From contig CAIXFN010000014.1 in assembly GCA_903918755.1 (NCBI GenBank), positions 1 to 64,000 on the forward strand: a stretch of 64,000 nucleotides of DNA. The letters are read 5' to 3'. The notes beneath the pieces were generated by a model, which was given only the letters and a program-made list of their open reading frames with translations, did not search any database and was not told where the DNA came from. Position 1 is the first letter of the stretch. Every line of letters starts with the position of its first letter. Both the position numbers and the translations under genes were made by a program. Shown here piece by piece: positions 55,029-62,728 of this stretch. This stretch comes from an uncultured Pedosphaera sp. (lineage in GTDB: Bacteria; Verrucomicrobiota; Verrucomicrobiia; Limisphaerales; Pedosphaeraceae).

Positions 55029-55754
55029 ATGGGAAAGTTTTGGCGAACGGGCGAAGTAATTGTGGGGACGGGACTGGTGATCGGCCTGGTCATGCAATAT
55101 CAGGCGAAACGGAAGCAACAGGAGGCGGTGGCGGAATTACGCCGGCAGGCGGAGGAGTTGGCGGCGTCGCCGCAGCCGGTGGCGACCCAGCCGGTAAAGT
55201 TGCCGGCGGCCCCGGCGAGGGTTGAGGCGGCCAAAGCGGAACGGCAGGCGGAATTGGAGCGGTTACGGGCGGAGGCGGAGGCTTTGAAGCGGCAACGGGC
55301 GGACATTGCCGGCCAGCGCGCGGCGGAACTGGCGCGCAGTCAGGCACTGGCGGCGGAGCAGGCGGCGGCGGGCGACAGTTTCACCCGGGAGTGGGAGGAG
55401 AAAGCGCAGCATTTTCAGCATTGGATGCAGGTTTTTCTGCTCTACTCGGAGGAAGTGAAGGGGCGCGCGCCGGCGGATTTTCAGCAATTGCGCGAGTTGC
55501 TGCCGGCGGAGGCGAGAGCGGAGACGGATCTGATGGCCCGGAACTTTGAATTTGTTTACCGGGGCGCGTTGGCGGATCTGCCCAATCCCCATCAATATAT
55601 GGTGTTGCGTCTAACAGCCCCGGTCCAGACTCCGGGGAAGGGCACCTGGCTGAAACTTTATTTCATGGGGGATGGGGAAGCGCATGCGGAGTCGTCCCCG
55701 GATGGGAATTTCACGGTGTGGGAAAGGCAGCATCAACCGCCGCCGGCGAGGTGA
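55029..55754 (+). CDS. Membrane-anchored coiled-coil protein sharing the sigma factor's C-terminal domain
   Basis: The 241-residue protein starts 8 bases after the sigma stop. An N-terminal membrane helix (about 8-24) and a coiled coil (about 30-115) lead to a C-terminal domain with YFMGDGEAHAESSPDGNFTV. This matches the sigma factor's [16 protein letters not shown] end and the topology that follows the sigma part, but sigma regions are absent. It may be a duplicate of the sensor portion that modulates the sigma factor; this is inference. Confidence 0.75.
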   Translation: MGKFWRTGEVIVGTGLVIGLVMQYQAKRKQQEAVAELRRQAEELAASPQPVATQPVKLPAAPARVEAAKAERQAELERLRAEAEALKRQRADIAGQRAAELARSQALAAEQAAAGDSFTREWEEKAQHFQHWMQVFLLYSEEVKGRAPADFQQLRELLPAEARAETDLMARNFEFVYRGALADLPNPHQYMVLRLTAPVQTPGKGTWLKLYFMGDGEAHAESSPDGNFTVWERQHQPPPAR

Positions 55755-56152
55755 GGGGGGGACTTTCGACCATTTGCGGAAGTGAAGCCGAGGTTTGAAC
55801 AAGAGCCGACAGATAACAGAGAGGGAAAGGGATTTCTCTGGTTCCAACACCTTTGGCGGAGGAGAAATTTGTGTTCTTATTGAGACCCGTGCAAGAGGGT
55901 TACACCGTTGCCGAGCGGTGGAGCGCGGCGTTCAGGCCGCTTCAACTCACCAAAACCAAGCGGGCCCGGCTTTTTCAGCGCCCTCGCCAGGTGGACACTG
56001 AAGCCCGCGCTCCGTCACCCTACTGCACGAGCCTGAATAGAGGCCGCCCTCACCCTGCCCAGTGGCTTCCCAAGCCCGCCACGATTCACTTTCCCCGTGA
56101 AAGACGTTCTCTGCGAGAAATGTGGTCCCAAGCCCGCCACGAATTGGGTGCC
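55755..56152. other. Repeat-filled intergenic region
   Basis: No gene. It holds the second copy of the long repeat (55897-56040) and a short direct repeat CCCAAGCCCGCCACGA at 56069-56084 and 56127-56142. These border the broken vapC toxin start. Confidence 0.5.
55897..56040 (+). repeat. Long palindromic dispersed repeat, copy 2
   Basis: Nearly identical to 540-693, with a short deletion (GAGTTGA-type bases missing) in the distal arm and a few substitutions. It lies next to the disrupted toxin gene. Confidence 0.8.
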
Positions 56153-56266
56153 TCATAGGGGACGATCGCTTCGCGATTCGTGGTGCCCCGAGGAGAGGGG
56201 TTTGCGGCATTCAGCCGTGGGGGAGTAACCTTGCTCAAGAACTTGTTCGCTAGTGTCCAGAATCAT
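56153..56266 (-). pseudogene. vapC toxin remnant
   Basis: ATG at 56266 overlaps the antitoxin TGA as ATGA. The first six codons read MILDTS, the usual start of VapC PIN-domain toxins with its first acidic residue. The reading frame then continues in sequence unlike any PIN domain (EQVLEQGYSPTAE) and stops at 56153, giving 37 residues. The rest of the toxin (normally about 130 residues) is missing. Confidence 0.55.
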
Positions 56267-56496
56267 CGCAAAGCCTCCGGCCATTCCTCGGCGGACAGGG
56301 TTTCCGTCGGATCGTATCCGATCAGAATTTTTCGCAAGACCGGATGGGTTCGGGAGCGTTTGTGGGGGCGGTGCGGTACCAGATCGGCCACCGGGACCCC
56401 GTTGCGGCAGATGGTGATCACGTGACGGTCCTGCACCAATTTGGCCAGCAGGCGGGAAAGATTGGTTTTAGCTTCATGGACACTTACCCGGTTCAT
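56263..56496 (-). CDS. Phd/YefM-type antitoxin
   Basis: The 77-residue protein from ATG 56496 (MNRVSVHEAKTNLSRLLAKL) is a typical Phd/YefM antitoxin: a DNA-binding N-terminus with VHEAKTNLSRLL and HVITICRNGVPVADL, then a flexible C-terminal toxin-binding tail (ETLSAEEWPEALR). It should repress its own promoter. Its partner is only a remnant, so it is an orphan antitoxin here. Confidence 0.88.
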   Translation of the reverse strand: MNRVSVHEAKTNLSRLLAKLVQDRHVITICRNGVPVADLVPHRPHKRSRTHPVLRKILIGYDPTETLSAEEWPEALR

Positions 56497-56620
56497 GGGA
56501 AGTATTTTAGCCCAGCGATTTTGGTTCGTCAAAAGCCTTGGAAGCGGCCGAGCGAGCCAACCGCGGCGGGGAGCGCGGGGAACCGGCCTGCCGGCCAATT
56601 CCCCGCGCGTCGGTTGCTGC

Positions 56621-57247
56621 CTAATTGATGGCCGCGGGGGACATCGCGCCGACGTGGTTGTCCATGAAGACGACGTTCCGGCCGGGTTGGGGCGAGCGGG
56701 GGTGGAAGGTGTCGTAGTCCACGAAGAGCGGGGTGGTGGTGGGCTCGAAGCGCAAATGGAAGGTGCCGTTGGTGGAGGTGGTGCCTTCCGGCCCGATGCG
56801 GATCATGACGAACTGGTGCTCGGCGGAGATGGTTTCATCCATGCGATGGCCGTTGAGGGTGGTGTCCCACTGATAACTGGAGCCCTCGGAATTGTAGCGG
56901 CCGGTGTTGTCCGCGGGGCATTTGAAGACGCCGACGGAGTTGGTGCCGGGGTTGGTTTTGCCCACATACGGCCCGAGGACATCGCAAATGCGCGGGAGGG
57001 GCGCGGCGGGGTCCATGGGCAGGGTGGGGAGGAGTTCGGCGCTCGGGAGGAGGTTGTTGTTGTCATCCGTGTAGGAACGGGTGGCGATGCCCAACTGCCG
57101 GAGCTGGCTGAGGCAGGCCGTGTTGCGGGCGCGGTCCTTGGCCCGGGCCAGGGTGGGGAGCAAAAGGGCGGCCAGAATGCCGATGATGGCAATGACGACC
57201 AGGAGTTCCACGAGCGTGAAGGCGCGGCGGGAAGGGGTACGGTTCAT
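56621..57247 (-). CDS. Pseudopilin-like secreted protein
   Basis: The 208-residue protein starts at ATG 57247 ([20 protein letters not shown]) with a prepilin-type leader. It ends with [14 protein letters not shown], of the H-X9-DG class. There is a FKCPADNTG segment typical of the group. No secretion genes are directly adjacent, but the Gsp unit is 4.7 kb away. Confidence 0.9.
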   Translation of the reverse strand: MNRTPSRRAFTLVELLVVIAIIGILAALLLPTLARAKDRARNTACLSQLRQLGIATRSYTDDNNNLLPSAELLPTLPMDPAAPLPRICDVLGPYVGKTNPGTNSVGVFKCPADNTGRYNSEGSSYQWDTTLNGHRMDETISAEHQFVMIRIGPEGTTSTNGTFHLRFEPTTTPLFVDYDTFHPRSPQPGRNVVFMDNHVGAMSPAAIN

Positions 57248-57278
57248 GGCGGGTATTTTTCTTGGGGTGGGTGAAGAC

Positions 57279-58421
57279 CTACTTCGCGGGGCCCTGCATT
57301 TCGCGCATTTGACGGGCGCGGAGGACCTGCTGTTCGGGAGTGAGTTTGCCAATGCCGCCAAGCTCGTTGCGTTTGCTTTCGGCCTGCATGGCGGCCATGG
57401 GGTCATTGGTGCCGTTCCGACCTTTGCCCTGGGGCATATCCAGGCGCATGGTCATCATCCCGCCGATCGGGGGCTTCTCGAGGGTGTAATACGTGGCGTA
57501 TTGGCCGTGGACCTTGGCGGCGGCAGCGGTGGCGGTTTGGCGACTGGCTTTGGTGGGGATTTCATCCCCGAGTTGCGGGCTGAGCCGGGTGACCATAGCC
57601 AGGCGTTCCTGGCTCCAATGATCCTCCTCAATCACCGCGCCGTCGGGGCCGGTTTTGGTCACCGTGACGTGTTCGCCATCGGCATCGGAGACCGTGCTGG
57701 TCGTGGTGGTGGAGGTGACGGCCCCGTCGGCCCCCTTGGCCATGCGAACCATGACACGTTTCTGGACATGATCCATGTCGCCACCGTGCCCGCCGGGACC
57801 AGGACCGGGGCCCCCGCGACGAATGACAAAGGCACCCTTAGGGGCATCGCCGGGGGCGATATTGACATCGTCCGTATTCAGGACAACCGCGCCCGGGGGC
57901 AGTTGGTCCTTGAGCAATTTTTGCAATTCGGCGGGGTTTTCGATGACCGCGCCGCCTTTGTCATCCCCCAAGACAATCCGGCCGGGACCGCCGCCCCCCG
58001 CGGCGAGTTTGGAAAAATCGACGGGCTCGGATTTGGCGAATTGGGGTGCGAGGTTGGTCCAGCCGGCGGCTTCGAGGGAGGTGCCGCCATGCAGGGTGCT
58101 TTCGAATTGACCGAGGGCGCCCGGGGAATCGTAAACGGCATAGGTGCGGCTCCAGCGGGCGCCGACCTGTTCCGCGATTTGGGCCAGCACATTGGTCAGG
58201 GGCAAGTTGTTGCAATCGAGGGTGATTTTGCCGTCCAATTTGGGATCAATCTGAAGGTGGTCGCGAATCTGGTGGGCGATTTTATTGCTTACTTCCGCGA
58301 GCGGGGCGTTGCGGACGTGGAGCGTGATAAAGTCGTGGCGGGCGAGCCAGACGCCGCGGCCATACCAGGCGGCACCGGCGAGGGCCAAACCAGCGCCGAG
58401 GGCAAGATACGTTGATTTCAT
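57279..58421 (-). CDS. Membrane-anchored STN-domain protein
   Basis: The 380-residue protein has an N-terminal membrane helix (about 5-20) and a secretin/TonB short N-terminal (STN)-like domain (about 31-98): [20 protein letters not shown], then [21 protein letters not shown] Gly/Asp-rich middle and a repeated [13 protein letters not shown] stretch follow, then a conserved-looking C-terminal part ([28 protein letters not shown]). Such domains occur in secretins and signalling receptors, but no channel domain follows here. Function unknown; it precedes a pseudopilin gene 31 bases downstream and may be in its operon. Confidence 0.78.
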   Translation of the reverse strand: MKSTYLALGAGLALAGAAWYGRGVWLARHDFITLHVRNAPLAEVSNKIAHQIRDHLQIDPKLDGKITLDCNNLPLTNVLAQIAEQVGARWSRTYAVYDSPGALGQFESTLHGGTSLEAAGWTNLAPQFAKSEPVDFSKLAAGGGGPGRIVLGDDKGGAVIENPAELQKLLKDQLPPGAVVLNTDDVNIAPGDAPKGAFVIRRGGPGPGPGGHGGDMDHVQKRVMVRMAKGADGAVTSTTTTSTVSDADGEHVTVTKTGPDGAVIEEDHWSQERLAMVTRLSPQLGDEIPTKASRQTATAAAAKVHGQYATYYTLEKPPIGGMMTMRLDMPQGKGRNGTNDPMAAMQAESKRNELGGIGKLTPEQQVLRARQMREMQGPAK

Positions 58422-58694
58422 AGTTGGATAATAATTCGTGGTTACAGCGGGGACAATTCATCCCGGCGGGCGCCATTAAAGTTCATTCCGACTGGATCCG
58501 CCGCTGGAAAGCAACCAACGGAAGATAATTTGGGATGAAGGCGGTCAGGGGCGGGACGAACGGCCGCCCGGACTGGCGGCCGATGGGTCAACAATGGGCA
58601 TCTTCACCCTTGCGGGGGAAACCGGGACTTGGCACCCTTGGCGATGGTAAAGTGCGGTCAATCCCAGCATAAAATTGCGAAATACTTTTCTTTT

Positions 58695-60068
58695 ATGAAC
58701 TCCTTATCCGACCTTTTCCGTTGCCCGCCCAGGGGCCGTCTGGCCATCCTGGCAACCTTGCTTTTGAGTGGTCCGGCGTTGGCCGCGCCGCTGGTCAACT
58801 GGCCGCAGTTTCGCGGGCCCGGAGCGTCCGGGGTCTCCCCCGACGCCGTGCCCCTGACGTGGAACATGGAGACGGGGGAAAACGTTCGGTGGGAGACGCC
58901 CTTGCCGGGACTGGGCCACGCCAGTCCGATCATCTGGGGGGACCGGATTTACGTCGCCACGGCGGTGAAGCCCGGGGCCAAACCGGAACTGAAGGTGGGA
59001 TTGTATGGGGACATCGGGTCCTTCAATGAGAAGGAAGCGCACCAATGGCGGTTGTTGGCTCTGGATAAGCGCAGCGGAAAGATTTTGTGGAACAAGCTGG
59101 TTTACGAAGCGATTCCCCGGACACCACGGCATACGAAGGCCACGCATTGCAATTCCACGCCGGCCACGGATGGGGAGTATGTGGTGGCGTTTTTTGGGTC
59201 GGAGGGCTTGTATTGTTTCGGCATGGACGGCGCGCCGCGCTGGCACAAGGACCTGGGAAAGTTGGATGCGGGTTTTTACGCCGTGCCGAATACGCACTGG
59301 GGCTTTGCCAGTTCGCCGGTTCTTTACCAGGGCAAAGTCATCATCCAATGCGACGTGGCGAAGGAGCAATTTCTGGCGGTGCTGGACGAGCGGGATGGCA
59401 AAGAATTGTGGCGGACGAAGCGCGCGGAGGTGCCGACCTGGAGCACGCCGCTGGTGGCCACCGGGGCAGGGCGCACGCAAATCATTGCGAATGGTTGGAA
59501 GCAGATTGCGGGGTACGATTTCGCCACCGGCAAGGAATTCTGGCACCTGAAAGAGGGCGGCGACATTCCCGTGGCCTCGCCCGTTCTCAGCGGGGACATG
59601 GCGATCCTGACCAGCGGGCATGGGACGAGCCGGCCGATGCGGGCAGTGCGCCTGGATGCGACCGGCGACATCACTCCGGAGGAAGTCGGCGGCACGAATC
59701 AGGCGATTGCCTGGTCCCAACCGCGGAAAGGCAATTATCTGGAAACTCCCATTGCCGTGGGTGAGTTGGTTTGGGGCAGTCTCGACGGCATCATCACCTG
59801 CTTCGACCGGCAGACCGGCAAGCTCGAGTACAGCGAGCGGCTCGGGGGTGGGGGCCAAGGGTTTACTGCCTCGCCCGTGGCGGCGAAGGGCCGGATATAT
59901 TTCACCGGCGAGCAAGGGAACGTGTTCGTGGTGCCGGCGGCGGCCAAATTTAGCGTGCTGGCCACGAATAAGATCGACGGAATTTGCCTGGCGACACCGG
60001 CGATCTCCGAGGGGGCTTTGTATTTTCGCACGACGGAGAAGCTGATTGCCATTGGGAGCAAGCGTTAA
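58695..60068 (+). CDS. Exported PQQ-like beta-propeller protein
   Basis: From ATG 58695 (MNSLSDLFRCPPRGRLAILA) the 457-residue protein has a signal peptide ending near ALAAP, then PQQ-type (pyrrolo-quinoline quinone-like) propeller blades: WPQFRGPGASGVSPDAVPLT, DRIYVATAVKPG, LLALDKRSGKILWNKLV, GTNQAIAWSQPRKGNYLETP and CFDRQTGKLEYSERLGG. The QFRGP start is typical of verrucomicrobial and planctomycetal outer-membrane-associated PQQ-like proteins. Whether it binds a cofactor cannot be told. Confidence 0.88.
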   Translation: MNSLSDLFRCPPRGRLAILATLLLSGPALAAPLVNWPQFRGPGASGVSPDAVPLTWNMETGENVRWETPLPGLGHASPIIWGDRIYVATAVKPGAKPELKVGLYGDIGSFNEKEAHQWRLLALDKRSGKILWNKLVYEAIPRTPRHTKATHCNSTPATDGEYVVAFFGSEGLYCFGMDGAPRWHKDLGKLDAGFYAVPNTHWGFASSPVLYQGKVIIQCDVAKEQFLAVLDERDGKELWRTKRAEVPTWSTPLVATGAGRTQIIANGWKQIAGYDFATGKEFWHLKEGGDIPVASPVLSGDMAILTSGHGTSRPMRAVRLDATGDITPEEVGGTNQAIAWSQPRKGNYLETPIAVGELVWGSLDGIITCFDRQTGKLEYSERLGGGGQGFTASPVAAKGRIYFTGEQGNVFVVPAAAKFSVLATNKIDGICLATPAISEGALYFRTTEKLIAIGSKR

Positions 60069-60094
60069 CGGGTGGGGGACATCCGAACCAATTT

Positions 60095-60964
60095 ATGGGC
60101 ATGAAACTGATATATCTGGCCTTGGCACTGGTGAGCCTGAATCAAGCGGGGGCGCAAACGAATTCCGAACTGGGGAAGGACCGGTTTGTGAAAGTGGGCG
60201 GAGGGGTGAAGATTCATTGCCTGGAGAAGGGGGAAGGTCCGGCGTTGTTGTTCGTGCCAGGCTGGACGATGCCGGCGGAGATCTGGGAATACCAGATACG
60301 GCATTTCTCGCACCATTACCATGTGGTGGCGATGGACCCGCGTTGCCAGGGATCATCCACGATCACGACCAACGGGCTGAACCCGCTGGCGCGGGCGGGG
60401 GATATCAAGGCGGTGGTGGACGGGTTGAAACTCGGGCCGGTGGTGCTGATCGGCTGGTCCATGGGGGTGGCGGAGGCGGCGGCGTATGTGGACCAATTTG
60501 GGACGAAGGGCATTAGCGCGATGGTGCTGGTGGATGGGATGGCAGGCTTTTCCCTGCCGCCCGGCACGGATCCGGAGGAAATGCAGTTTCTGAAACAACT
60601 GCGCGAGGACCAGTCCCCGTTCGTGGACAAATTTGTGCGGGGGATGTACCGGCAACCGCAGAGCGAAGAGTATTTGAAGCGGGTGATTGCGGCCGCGCTC
60701 AAAACGCCGGCCGCAAGCGCCAGCGCATTGATGGTGGGCGTTTTCAAGCAGGACCGGCGGGCGGTGTTGAAGCGGATCGATGTGCCGACGTTGCTGGTCA
60801 TGTCTACGATTCCCCAGGCGACGCGGGACGAGTTGCAGAAAAGCATCAAAAATTCGACATTGGAGGTCTTCGATCAGGCCGGGCATGCTTTGTTTGTGGA
60901 CCAGGCGGCCCGGTTCAATCAGGTGCTGGAAGCTTTTCTGAAAACAAATCACATTGGACAGTGA
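60095..60964 (+). CDS. Exported alpha/beta hydrolase
   Basis: The start is ATG 60095 or 60101 (MKLIYLALALVSLNQAGA). The 289-residue protein has a signal peptide and an alpha/beta hydrolase fold: GPALLFVPGWTMPAEIWEYQ with the oxyanion region, the nucleophile elbow IGWSMGVAEAAAYV (GWSMG), VPTLLVMSTIPQ with the likely acid region, and the catalytic His in AGHALFVDQ. The substrate is unknown. It starts shortly after the propeller gene on the same strand. Confidence 0.88.
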   Translation: MGMKLIYLALALVSLNQAGAQTNSELGKDRFVKVGGGVKIHCLEKGEGPALLFVPGWTMPAEIWEYQIRHFSHHYHVVAMDPRCQGSSTITTNGLNPLARAGDIKAVVDGLKLGPVVLIGWSMGVAEAAAYVDQFGTKGISAMVLVDGMAGFSLPPGTDPEEMQFLKQLREDQSPFVDKFVRGMYRQPQSEEYLKRVIAAALKTPAASASALMVGVFKQDRRAVLKRIDVPTLLVMSTIPQATRDELQKSIKNSTLEVFDQAGHALFVDQAARFNQVLEAFLKTNHIGQ

Positions 60965-60988
60965 GGAGGCAAAATTCTCGGAAAACTA

Positions 60989-61753
60989 ATGAAGCTTAGA
61001 AAACACCGGTGGATTTGGGCGGTATGTTTGGGGGTGCTTTGGGCCGGCGGTGGGTTGATCGGGGGGGCGCGCGCGCAATCGGATCCGGCGCACGAAGCCA
61101 AGGGGGTGGTTCGGCCGGTGGCGTGGCCGGGCGGGGTGGTGCCGTACGACGTGAGCCGGTTGACGGCGGCGCAACAGGAAATGGTGCGCCGCGCGATGGA
61201 GCGCTGGGAGGCGACGGGGGCGCAAATTTCTTTTGTGCCGCGGAGCAACCAGGTGGAATACGTGAATTTCACCGGCCAGACGGAGGCGGGCAATAACACG
61301 AGCCACGAGGGCTACCGGCGCGGCGCGCGGTGCGATGTCAACATCACGGCTTTCTGGTGGCGGCAGGGAGAGTGGATGCCGGCGCATGAATTGGGGCATG
61401 CGTTGGGATTTTTTCATGAACACGCGCGGTGGGACCGGGATCAGTTCGTGACGATCCATTACGAGAACATCAAGCCGGGGCGGCAATTCGACTACGATTG
61501 GGTGGCGCGAACCAACTGGATTTTTGCCAGCGGTTCCTACGATTACCGGTCCATCATGCATTACCGGACCTGCTGGGCTTCCAAATGTGAGTCCGAATGT
61601 CACGATGGGAAAGGGGATAGTCCCTGTGCGGTGATCGATCCGATCGGGACCAATTACGATGGGGTGATCGGGCAGTGGGGGGACAACCAAATCAGCGCCG
61701 GGGATGCGGAAAAGGCGCGGGGGGCGTATGGGGTGAAAAAGGCAGGGCGGTGA
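60989..61753 (+). CDS. Exported astacin-type (M12A) zinc metalloprotease
   Basis: The 254-residue protein starts with a signal peptide ending near GARAQ. It has the long astacin zinc motif HELGHALGFFHEHARWDRD (His x3 plus Glu), preceded by PVAWPGGVVPYDVS, and the Met-turn SIMHY (in YDYRSIMHYRT). Length equals a minimal astacin catalytic domain. It is a secreted endopeptidase, sitting behind two other exported proteins. Confidence 0.95.
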   Translation: MKLRKHRWIWAVCLGVLWAGGGLIGGARAQSDPAHEAKGVVRPVAWPGGVVPYDVSRLTAAQQEMVRRAMERWEATGAQISFVPRSNQVEYVNFTGQTEAGNNTSHEGYRRGARCDVNITAFWWRQGEWMPAHELGHALGFFHEHARWDRDQFVTIHYENIKPGRQFDYDWVARTNWIFASGSYDYRSIMHYRTCWASKCESECHDGKGDSPCAVIDPIGTNYDGVIGQWGDNQISAGDAEKARGAYGVKKAGR

Positions 61754-61762
61754 AAGCGAAAA

Positions 61763-61795
61763 CCGGCACTGGACTCCAAGGAGCCCCAGCGCCGG
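61763..61795. terminator. Imperfect hairpin between convergent genes
   Basis: CCGGC...TGG..TCC and GGA..CCCAGcGCCGG form an imperfect inverted repeat around AAGG in the 62-base gap between convergent genes. Without a T-run; possible bidirectional terminator. Confidence 0.35.
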
Positions 61796-61815
61796 CGATC
61801 GAGGTGGGCGGTTAA

Positions 61816-62697
61816 TTACTGCCCCAAAGGCAGAGCGGCGCGGACGCGGTAGAAACGGCTCGCAGCGCCGGTGTCGCTGAGGTTGCGGGTCGTGGCAGTG
61901 CCGTCCGGCGTGATGAGACCGAGCCCGCTGTCGGTCCAGTTCGGTGGGGCGAGGGTGGTCGCTTTTTCAATATAATAAGCGCGCGTGGGCACGGTGGCCC
62001 AGGTGAGCGCGGCGTGCAAACCATCCGCGCTGAGGGCCTGGGTGAGAATTCGCAAGGTGTCGGTTGGGTCGTTGGGATTGGTGCCGGCGACATAGTCCTG
62101 GGCGATGGTCATGCCTTTGCCAGTGGGGTCGGCGCTCGGATTGAGGCCCAGATGGCCAAAGTAGGAGAGTTCCCAAGCCACGGGCAGGCCGTTGGTGTCG
62201 AGAGCCCCGGGGGAGAGGGAGTCGGTTTGCAGGGTGCCAAACGCGTTGGTGAGGGGAATCCAGCCGCAATTGGCGCTCCACAAATTGCCGCGCAGCACGC
62301 CCGTGCGCAGGTCCACGGTGGGATTACCGGTGGCTTCGAAATTGATCCAGCCAATGTTGGGGGAATAAGCGAAGCCGCGGAGATTGCCGAGGCCGTCGTG
62401 GTTGATGCCAAAATCGGTGGCGGAATTGTTCTGGTAGCGGATGCCGTTGGCGGGGCTGCCGTTGCCGAGATTGATCCAGCCGACGTTGCCAGCGTAGATA
62501 TAACCCGAGCAGATGTAATTGCCGATGACCGCGCCGTGGTTGGTGTCGCCGGTCCAGTCGGTCCAGCCGATATTGGCGCCATAGGCGTAGCGGTTGACGG
62601 GGTCGGTGGTCGTACCCGCTGAGAGGCGGGGCGCGAGCGGCAAGCTGGCGAGGAGGAGCAAACCGGCGAGGAGCCGGCGCCTGAGGAGGGGGTTCAT
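61816..62697 (-). CDS. Exported GWINF-repeat protein with EF-hand-like C-terminus
   Basis: From ATG 62697 (MNPLLRRRLLAGLLLLASLP) the 293-residue protein has a signal peptide and a repeated surface motif: RYAYGANIGWTDW, YIYAGNVGWINLG, FAYSPNIGWINFE, LWSANCGWIPLT. This is followed by a dockerin/thrombospondin-3-like GLNPSADPTGKGMTIAQDYV and a C-terminal FYRVRAALP domain found in several verrucomicrobial secreted proteins. Its role is unknown, perhaps surface attachment. Confidence 0.8.
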   Translation of the reverse strand: MNPLLRRRLLAGLLLLASLPLAPRLSAGTTTDPVNRYAYGANIGWTDWTGDTNHGAVIGNYICSGYIYAGNVGWINLGNGSPANGIRYQNNSATDFGINHDGLGNLRGFAYSPNIGWINFEATGNPTVDLRTGVLRGNLWSANCGWIPLTNAFGTLQTDSLSPGALDTNGLPVAWELSYFGHLGLNPSADPTGKGMTIAQDYVAGTNPNDPTDTLRILTQALSADGLHAALTWATVPTRAYYIEKATTLAPPNWTDSGLGLITPDGTATTRNLSDTGAASRFYRVRAALPLGQ

Positions 62698-62728
62698 AAA
62701 TATTTTCCGGGAACGAGACCGGGGCCGC

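Noticed and set aside
58672-58690. A sigma-54-like TTGGCAC string before the propeller gene
   Set aside because: The string (about 58628-58634) lacks the GC doublet at the required -12 distance.
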